Positions 6,459 through 11,417 of a DNA stretch of 11,417 bases are shown here, piece by piece. Positions within the stretch are counted from its first letter, which is position 1. Each line of letters starts with the position of its first letter. The position numbers and the translations under genes were made by a program. Under the pieces are notes generated by a model that did not search any database, was not told where the DNA came from, and saw only the letters and a list, made by a program, of their open reading frames with translations. Source of the DNA: Methanoregula sp. UBA471 (GTDB taxonomy: Archaea > Halobacteriota > Methanomicrobia > Methanomicrobiales > Methanospirillaceae); the NCBI GenBank assembly GCA_002495065.1, contig DADT01000026.1, positions 1-11,417 on the forward strand, written 5' to 3'.

Positions 6459-8058
6459 TAACGTGGACAAAACGAAATTCCGGCTGACCGGCAGGAGCGT
6501 GCTCTCCTATCGCTTCATCGCCCCGCACAGTGAGACGCTGTACATTGGGGACATCAAGAAGATCGTGGACAGGACCAAGGGCCTGACCTTCTTTGCCAAG
6601 ATCACCGATCTCTCGCATGACAGCAACTTTGCCGACCCCAAATGGGACACCCGCCCGTTCAGCGAAAACTTCTACGGCCTTGGCGAGGATGTCTTCATCT
6701 CGGTCGACGCCGTGCCGCTCGGGTTTGTGGACGCAGGAGGCAAATTCCACAAGGCCCGCACCATCCCCTCCAAGTTCTCCACCGTCGAGGACCCGACCGC
6801 CGATGACTTCATGTTCCTCACCCGCCAGATGGGGGAGATTGAGGTCGGCCTGATGCGGAGCGGCCAGGATGTGATCAAGGATGTCGCCGTCCGTATTCCC
6901 GCAAAGGTCCTCCCCCAGCACATGGGTGTCTTTGCTACCACCGGGATGGGCAAGAGCAACTTCATGAAGACCTTCTGCGCCTCCTGCATGAAAGAGCAGA
7001 AGTTCGGCCTCCTCATCGTCGATCCCCACGGCGAGTATGTCAACGGCGGGAAGTCCTCGACCGGGGAACCGACAAAAGGCCTCGTCCACTACACGGAAGG
7101 AAAAGAAGGGCTCGCCATCTTCACCATCCGGGGCGAGAGCGACCGGAAGAAGTACGCGATGAACCGGCTGAACCTCGAGTACGATGACTTCCGGATCAGC
7201 GACCTCGCCATCCTCCACGACCTCTCGGCACCCCAGTTCGATATCGTTGAGGCCCTCTCCCGCACACCGGGCAGCGAGGTCATTGAGTTCTTCAGCGAAG
7301 TTGACCCGGAGATCTTCCCCATCCGGGACCCGGCGGCCGCAGGAGTCCGGGAAGGCAGTCTCGCCTGGCTGATCAGGAACTCCATGGGCGGCCCGGTCCG
7401 GAACATCAAGCGCTACATCGACAACCTGACAAAAGGCAATGCCGCGTTTTTCCGGGGGCAGGGTTCCTCGATACCCGAGATCCTGAACAACCTTCACGAC
7501 AACCGGGTCGTCCTTATCGACATCCCGGACATGGGGGAGCGCAGCGAGCTCTTCGTCCTTTCGGTCATCACCCGTATGATCATGGAGAAGCACCGGAAGG
7601 AGGCCCGGGGCTACGGGATCGATGACCGCCAGGAGACCAGCCACCAGGTGCTTATCACGATCGAGGAGGCACAGCGGGTGCTCGCCAGCGGCGGCTCCTC
7701 AACCCAGGTCTTCCGCGAGTGTGCGATGGAAGGGCGGAAGTTCGGCGTCGGGCTCTGCGTCGTGACCCAGCAGCCGAAGAACGTTGACCCGAAGGTCCTT
7801 GCCCAGATCAATACCTTCGTCGTGATGGGCCTCGGCGACAAGGGTGACCGGGAGATCATCATGGGCAGCGCAAAGCAGGACCTCTCGAAGATGGAGATCG
7901 AGATCCAGACCCTTGACCGCGGCGAGGCCATCATATCAACAATTGGCATCCCGTTCCCGGTCAGCACCCGGATCCACAAGTTCGAGGACTACATCAGCGG
8001 GCTCAACAGGGAGAAGAAAACGAAAATTACCGACGGGCTCGCCAGCGGGTTTTCCTGA
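6436..8058 (+). CDS. herA: HerA hexameric DNA translocase/helicase
   Basis: 540 residues from ATG 6436, the usual HerA size. HerA is an FtsK-like bipolar DNA pump that forms a ring, binds NurA and drives resection of broken ends. Seen: an N-terminal beta-barrel (HAS-type) region before about residue 150; Walker A TTGMGKSN (Lys173); the HerA-typical VDPHGEY (Asp196) just after it; Walker B LITIEEAQ (Glu410, Glu411); then VTQQP and a C-terminal segment GIPFPVSTRIHKFEDYI. The VTQQP motif reads Q where many relatives have R (QRP). It is the last gene of the operon, overlaps nurA by 23 bases, and is followed by a T7 run. A diverged partial copy of its C-terminus lies at 10406-10525. Confidence 0.95.
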   Translation: MVTLNDIDNVDKTKFRLTGRSVLSYRFIAPHSETLYIGDIKKIVDRTKGLTFFAKITDLSHDSNFADPKWDTRPFSENFYGLGEDVFISVDAVPLGFVDAGGKFHKARTIPSKFSTVEDPTADDFMFLTRQMGEIEVGLMRSGQDVIKDVAVRIPAKVLPQHMGVFATTGMGKSNFMKTFCASCMKEQKFGLLIVDPHGEYVNGGKSSTGEPTKGLVHYTEGKEGLAIFTIRGESDRKKYAMNRLNLEYDDFRISDLAILHDLSAPQFDIVEALSRTPGSEVIEFFSEVDPEIFPIRDPAAAGVREGSLAWLIRNSMGGPVRNIKRYIDNLTKGNAAFFRGQGSSIPEILNNLHDNRVVLIDIPDMGERSELFVLSVITRMIMEKHRKEARGYGIDDRQETSHQVLITIEEAQRVLASGGSSTQVFRECAMEGRKFGVGLCVVTQQPKNVDPKVLAQINTFVVMGLGDKGDREIIMGSAKQDLSKMEIEIQTLDRGEAIISTIGIPFPVSTRIHKFEDYISGLNREKKTKITDGLASGFS

Positions 8059-8066
8059 TAATCACC

Positions 8067-8073
8067 TTTTTTT
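8067..8073 (+). terminator. T7 run ending the repair operon
   Basis: Seven consecutive T begin 8 bases after the herA stop codon, the typical archaeal terminator form. No strong hairpin precedes it. Confidence 0.6.
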
Positions 8074-8109
8074 GACTCCGTGTTCACTCCGGGGGAAATC
8101 CTGTGGACA

Positions 8110-8117
8110 TTTATTAA
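8110..8117 (+). promoter_or_regulatory. TATA box of the DUF4013 gene
   Basis: TTTATTAA lies 47-54 bases before ATG 8164. Normal spacing places the transcript start near 8140, leaving a leader of about 25 nt that contains a ribosome binding site. Confidence 0.5.
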
Positions 8118-8152
8118 GGTAAAAACACCAACAGGAAAAACATCCTGAAAAC

Positions 8153-8158
8153 GGGTGA
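8153..8158 (+). promoter_or_regulatory. Ribosome binding site deciding the DUF4013 start
   Basis: GGGTGA ends 5 bases before ATG 8164. This makes ATG 8164 the likely start; the GTG at 8155 lies inside the ribosome binding site and is unlikely to be used. Confidence 0.6.
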
Positions 8159-8163
8159 AAGAT

Positions 8164-8814
8164 ATGGATTACGGAAACATGCTCAGCGAATCATTCGAAT
8201 ATGCACAGGAAGGACTTGTCGGAAAATGGATGAAGTGGCTGCTGCTGCTCGTCGCAACAATCCTGCTCTCGCTGCCCCTGCTCGGCTATGCACTGAAGAT
8301 CCTTCGCGGGGAAAAACCGTCCCCGGAAGTGAGTGACTGGGGGACATTGTTTATCGACGGGATCAAGTACGTGGTGATTTTAATCATTTATTTCATACCC
8401 CTGATCATCATCGGTGTAATCAGCATAGTACCGCTGGGTTTTGCTATCCTGAGCGGGCAGCCGGAAGCAATCCTGGCGGCTATCGGAGCCGCTCTTGTCG
8501 GATTCGTGGTCTTTGTGATCGTCGCGATCCTTATTGCCCTGATTGCGTGTATAGGAGTGATCAGGTTTGCCCGGACGGGAAGTATGGGTGAAGCCTTCAA
8601 CTTCGGTGCAATACTCGCAACCATCGGCAGGATCGGCTGGCTCTCCTATATCTTTGCCCTTATCATCATGATCATCATCGTCGGGATTGTTGAATTCATA
8701 TGCATGGCCATCCCCATCATCGGCGGGCTGATCTCATTTGTCCTGACACCGTTCATCGTCATGTTTGAGGCACGCTACCTGTGCCAGGTCTATGATAGTG
8801 CAGGAAATTTATAA
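8164..8814 (+). CDS. DUF4013 family integral membrane protein
   Basis: 216 residues, very hydrophobic. The N-terminus MDYGNMLSESFEYAQEGLVGKW followed by a membrane segment, a LRGEKPSPEVSDWG loop and FIDGIKY is the hallmark of the DUF4013 family, common in methanogens and of unknown function. Likely membrane segments: about 25-45, 68-95, 103-135, 158-178 and 182-205. There is no signal peptide and no catalytic motif. The conserved loop near residues 47-60 and the FARTGSMGEAFNF segment (135-147) are the most likely functional faces. It is apparently monocistronic, with its own TATA box, ribosome binding site and T8 terminator, so its place behind herA need not mean a repair role. Family call is from memory of its sequence pattern. 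Confidence 0.85.
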   Translation: MDYGNMLSESFEYAQEGLVGKWMKWLLLLVATILLSLPLLGYALKILRGEKPSPEVSDWGTLFIDGIKYVVILIIYFIPLIIIGVISIVPLGFAILSGQPEAILAAIGAALVGFVVFVIVAILIALIACIGVIRFARTGSMGEAFNFGAILATIGRIGWLSYIFALIIMIIIVGIVEFICMAIPIIGGLISFVLTPFIVMFEARYLCQVYDSAGNL

Positions 8815-8816
8815 TC

Positions 8817-8824
8817 TTTTTTTT
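8817..8824 (+). terminator. T8 run after the DUF4013 gene
   Basis: Eight consecutive T begin 2 bases after the stop codon, a strong archaeal-type terminator. Confidence 0.65.
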
Positions 8825-8903
8825 ATTGTAATTGTGTGGACAGGTCAGATCACAGTGAGGAAAAAGGGTTAAGCATTCGTTCCCATCAGAACCTGGAATG
8901 ACC

Positions 8904-8930
8904 TTCGGGAATTCCATAAGCAATCCCGAA
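8904..8930. repeat. Inverted repeat upstream of the Usp-GNAT gene
   Basis: TTCGGGA (8904-8910) is the exact reverse complement of TCCCGAA (8924-8930). With one bulged A the stem extends by two T-A pairs, leaving an 8-nt loop. It is followed by A residues, not T, so it is not an obvious terminator on the plus strand. It could be an operator or an RNA hairpin if transcription starts further upstream; nothing else is recognised in 8825-8990. Confidence 0.4.
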
Positions 8931-8995
8931 AAAAACGTTGCTATCCCAATAAACCCTGAATCTTACGCGTTTTCAATGGATAGCAGTGACAGCAC

Positions 8996-9003
8996 ACTAT
9001 ATG
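8996..9003 (+). promoter_or_regulatory. Probable TATA box of the Usp-GNAT gene
   Basis: ACTATATG lies about 60 bases before ATG 9059 and predicts a leader near 30 nt. An alternative is the AT-rich ACAAATAAAA (9014-9023), which would give a shorter leader. No Shine-Dalgarno sequence is seen before the ATG, which slightly favours the nearer box. Confidence 0.4.
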
Positions 9004-9058
9004 TCAGCCCGGTACAAATAAAAAAACCACAAGAATCACTCATTTCGGACCGTCCGTC

Positions 9059-10384
9059 ATGTTTGCTAAAATCCTGATTCCTACCGATCTGTCAGAGCAG
9101 TCTGACAGAATTGTTGCCCGTGTTGGCAGGATGAAAAATGTCCGGGAGATTATTCTTCTCCATATCCTGGACAACAACAACCACGGGAGGGACCGCAAAG
9201 ATTCCGGCCATACATTTGAATCCGCTATCGGCACTACACGGGAAAAACTCAACCACCAGCGGGACCTGGTCCGGGATAAGAAGATCAAGGTCAGGCTCAT
9301 CCTTCAGGAAAACGGCGGAGAAAGTATCCCGGAAGCCATCCTGAGGACGTCCGAGACCGAGCGGCCATCGTTAATCGTTATGGGGGCCCGGAAAGGACTG
9401 CTCTCGGGCAGCCTGCTTGGCCATGGCAGTACAGCAGTGCTTTCCAGCGGGCGGACACATATCCTTGTCATGCGTTTTCCCGAACGGGGGCTCCTCTCCC
9501 CTGCCGCTCCGGAAGATACAGCAGGGAATATCTGCACAAGGATTCTTTTCCCGCTCGATTTTTCAAAACCTGCTAAAGGTGCCCTGTCCTATCTGGCAGT
9601 GCTCGACGGCGTTGCTGAGGTGATCCTCCTTCACGTCATCAGGAAGATCGAACGCCAGGAGAACCTGAACCTCGGGGTCAGGGAGGTAGAAAAACGTCTT
9701 CTTGAGGCCCGGGAGATCCTCAGAAAGACTCACCCGGAAGTCAGGGTAAAGATGATGGTCCGTTTCGGCAACCCTTCACAGCAGATCTGCAGGGTCTCAG
9801 CTGAAGAGCAGGTATCCCTGATCATGATGTCCCGGTTCGGAAAAATGGATTACCTGAAGAAAATTCCGCTCGGCACAACGACCGCAAAGGTGGCACAGGA
9901 GGCAAAAAAGCCGGTACTGGTCCTCTATACCGATATCCACCTTACGGTCCACGCACGGGAACTGCACAGCGATGAGTTTTATTTTGCAGAAAAAATCTGG
10001 ATCGACTACCACCAGACAAAATCAGATCCGGGGACCGATCGCATATTCTGTGTCTTTGTGGAGGATACCCCGGTGAGTGTTGCCCGCTGCAAACGGCACC
10101 CGGATGGCTGCGAGATTGACGGTATCTTCACCTGGAAAGAGTTCCGTGGGAAAGGATATGCAAAAAAAGCCATCCGGGCGCTTATTGACGGGTGTGGCGA
10201 TCAGGTCCTGTACATGTATGCAGTTGCGCCGCTCGTGAATTTTTATTCCTCGTTCGGGTTTGAACCGATCCGGGAACGGGACCTTCCCGCAACAATCCGG
10301 GAACGGTATGCCTGGGCGATGGGTGATATGGATGCTGCAGAGATATGTCCGATGAGGCGGCTGCCGGACCTGAAAAAGAAATAA
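9059..10384 (+). CDS. Universal stress protein tandem fused to a GNAT acetyltransferase
   Basis: 441 residues in three parts. Residues 1-140 form a first Usp domain: it starts FAKILIPTDLSEQS and carries the glycine-rich nucleotide loop GARKGLLSGSLLGHGST (109-125), close to the ATP-binding G-2X-G-9X-G-S/T pattern but with three residues in the first gap. Residues 159-290 form a second Usp domain, RILFPLDFSKPAKGALSYL onward, whose loop SRFGKMDYLKKIPLGTT (258-274) has lost the first Gly and may bind nucleotide poorly. Residues about 300-425 resemble a GNAT N-acetyltransferase: the acetyl-CoA pyrophosphate loop RGKGYAKKAI (363-372) and the YAVAPLVNFYSSFGFEPI motif (387-404). Inferred role: an acetyltransferase controlled by nucleotide or stress signals. 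Substrate unknown. Monocistronic, convergent with the next gene. The domain calls are firm; function is inference. Confidence 0.88.
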   Translation: MFAKILIPTDLSEQSDRIVARVGRMKNVREIILLHILDNNNHGRDRKDSGHTFESAIGTTREKLNHQRDLVRDKKIKVRLILQENGGESIPEAILRTSETERPSLIVMGARKGLLSGSLLGHGSTAVLSSGRTHILVMRFPERGLLSPAAPEDTAGNICTRILFPLDFSKPAKGALSYLAVLDGVAEVILLHVIRKIERQENLNLGVREVEKRLLEAREILRKTHPEVRVKMMVRFGNPSQQICRVSAEEQVSLIMMSRFGKMDYLKKIPLGTTTAKVAQEAKKPVLVLYTDIHLTVHARELHSDEFYFAEKIWIDYHQTKSDPGTDRIFCVFVEDTPVSVARCKRHPDGCEIDGIFTWKEFRGKGYAKKAIRALIDGCGDQVLYMYAVAPLVNFYSSFGFEPIRERDLPATIRERYAWAMGDMDAAEICPMRRLPDLKKK

Positions 10385-10385
10385 A

Positions 10386-10405
10386 AAAGGTGCAGGAACC
10401 TCTTT
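10386..10405 (+). terminator. Weak hairpin after the Usp-GNAT gene
   Basis: AGGT (10388-10391) can pair with ACCT (10398-10401), and flanking A and T residues can extend the stem past one mismatch. Only a short T stretch (10403-10405) follows. This is the best terminator candidate here but it is weak. Confidence 0.3.
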
Positions 10406-10525
10406 AAGGCGATCACCAGCATGATCGGCATCCCATCACCGGTCAGTACCTGGATCCACAAATTTAAGGATTATGTGAAAGAACTCATCCGGAATTTCCA
10501 GATCCGGGTGATATCGTCCTGGTAA
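10406..10525 (+). pseudogene. Remnant of a HerA C-terminal coding region
   Basis: Read from 10406, the frame gives KAITSMIGIPSPVSTWIHKF and continues KDYVKEL to a TAA at 10523-10525. It matches the HerA C-terminus encoded at 7924-8007 (EAIISTIGIPFPVSTRIHKF then EDYISGL) at 18 of 28 residues by my count, with many synonymous differences between the two, so it is an old copy or a relic of a separate paralogue. Nothing of the ATPase core remains upstream, and there is no plausible start. It lies in the same frame as the Usp-GNAT gene, directly behind that gene's TAA, so stop read-through would add this piece. It is most simply a decayed gene end left by a rearrangement. Confidence 0.75.
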
Positions 10526-10565
10526 CTGCGTTCACTTTTCAGCAACTCAATCGTTACGTACGATC

Positions 10566-11417
10566 CTACCCTCCCGGAAGAGTGTAGCTGACAGTAATGA
10601 ATGGTTTCTTCGTTCCCGATGAGCCCGTTATTGAATTATATAAAAATCCACCCTCTGAATTCGCCGCCCAGGTAGGAGGTTTGTTATCCACGCTTCTGGA
10701 GGTATCAAACATGAACGTAGTATATCCCATCTTATTGATACTCGTGAAATTGGTAAGTGTCCAGTTATTCATACCACTCGTTGAAAATGAGGTATAGGGA
10801 ATATCTGCCGCCTGTCGGGTAAACGTGGTTTTACTATAATCGGTTACCGTACCGGAAACAGGATTTGTTGGGAAACAATCTATGATAGAGGCATTGGGTG
10901 TACCAAGACTATCCCTGCCAGCCCCATACAAGGTTACTTTTGCCGAAGTTATTGTAGCAGTATCCGGGATTGAAGAGGTGTCCCACGTAACATAGGGTCG
11001 CACCATTGCCAGATAGTTGCTGGATGATGTTCCGGTAAAATATTTGGAGTAAATATAATTCGTTGTCGAACTATAATCGTTCCCGACGCCATTTCTCGCT
11101 GCCGTCCAGGTGGTAGTGGGATACTGGTCCGGAATATAATTATACACTGCAATAAGAATCAGCTGTGTCGGAGTCCCGGTTGATTGGCTGACCGTGATGT
11201 AGCCGGACCGGTTCAGCCAGCTGCCCCCGCCACTGTTCGATGCATACAACCGGACTGAATAGGTCCCGGTCGTCAACGTGGTTACCGGGTGCTGGAGGTC
11301 AGATGATTTCGTCTCGTTTGCATACCAGTACCAGTCCCAGTTCGTCGGCGTATTCGTACTGGAATCCGTGAACTGTACGGAAAGGGGTGAGGTGCCAGAA
11401 GTCGGATTCGCGGTAAA
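10566..11417 (-). CDS. Secreted or surface protein, PKD domain plus C-terminal beta-sandwich domain (5' end outside window)
   Basis: Minus strand, 283 residues visible up to the right edge; the start and any signal peptide lie outside. Residues 1-77 form a PKD domain: FTANPTSGTSPLSVQFTDSS at the start, then WDWYW, HPVTTLTTGTYSVRLYASN and GYITVS at the end. After a linker, residues about 92-281 form a second domain with YVTWDTSSIPDTATITSAKV, resembling the DNRLRE-type stalk domains of cell-surface proteins, ending FITVSYTLPGG at the TAG. PKD proteins are frequent on the surface of Methanomicrobiales. The C-terminal domain is AT-rich compared with the window (about 35-45% GC in sampled 60-base blocks versus about 55% over the PKD part). 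A small hairpin (10550-10564) sits just past the stop. There is no membrane anchor or sorting signal at the C-terminus. Confidence 0.85.
   Translation of the reverse strand, partial: FTANPTSGTSPLSVQFTDSSTNTPTNWDWYWYANETKSSDLQHPVTTLTTGTYSVRLYASNSGGGSWLNRSGYITVSQSTGTPTQLILIAVYNYIPDQYPTTTWTAARNGVGNDYSSTTNYIYSKYFTGTSSSNYLAMVRPYVTWDTSSIPDTATITSAKVTLYGAGRDSLGTPNASIIDCFPTNPVSGTVTDYSKTTFTRQAADIPYTSFSTSGMNNWTLTNFTSINKMGYTTFMFDTSRSVDNKPPTWAANSEGGFLYNSITGSSGTKKPFITVSYTLPGG

Noticed and set aside
6370..7644. Long open frame of 424 codons on the minus strand opposite nurA/herA
   Set aside because: It is antisense to the unmistakable HerA gene, has no family motifs, and such frames arise readily from the G/C-biased third positions here. 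Its composition (rich in D, E, V, G) mirrors the sense codons.
1..11417. CRISPR array, tRNA, rRNA, transposase or att sites
   Set aside because: Reading through both strands, I saw no regularly spaced repeats, cloverleaf-like sequence with a CCA-ready acceptor, rRNA consensus or transposase motifs. A tRNA and rRNA scan would settle this.

Overview
The window looks like the chromosome of a mesophilic methanogenic archaeon, most likely of the order Methanomicrobiales (Methanoregula-like). This is inferred from gene content and style: an archaeal mre11-rad50-nurA-herA cluster, a DUF4013 membrane protein, tandem-Usp and PKD-type surface proteins, archaeal TATA-like promoters with short leaders, T-run terminators, and CGG/GGG-rich codon use. 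No rRNA, tRNA, CRISPR array or intact insertion sequence was seen.

Layout. (1) 1-740: the 3' part of a bacterial-type lon protease gene; its first ~315 bases are far more GC-rich than the rest. (2) 741-1163: two stacked terminator-like structures, then a poorly resolved stretch with only weak small ORFs. (3) 1164-1670: msrA, followed by a hairpin. (4) 1765-8073: a tightly packed DNA double-strand-break end-processing operon, mre11, rad50, nurA and herA, with a TATA box just upstream, overlapping start and stop codons, and a T7 run at its end. Mre11-Rad50 senses and trims the broken end; the HerA hexameric translocase and NurA nuclease then resect it to give the 3' strand used by RadA. (5) 8110-8824: a monocistronic DUF4013 membrane protein with its own promoter, ribosome binding site and T8 terminator. 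(6) 8825-10384: a leader region with a hairpin, then a three-domain protein, Usp-Usp-GNAT. (7) 10385-10565: a short gap holding a decayed copy of the herA 3' end. (8) 10566 to the right edge, minus strand: the C-terminal part of a secreted or surface PKD-domain protein with a low-GC C-terminal domain.

The most unusual points are: a diverged 50-bp tandem duplication of the rad50/nurA junction, which creates a 17-codon mini-ORF whose two ends mimic the NurA N-terminus and the Rad50 C-terminus; the HerA C-terminal relic behind the usp-GNAT gene; the sharp composition change inside lon; and the Usp-acetyltransferase fusion itself.
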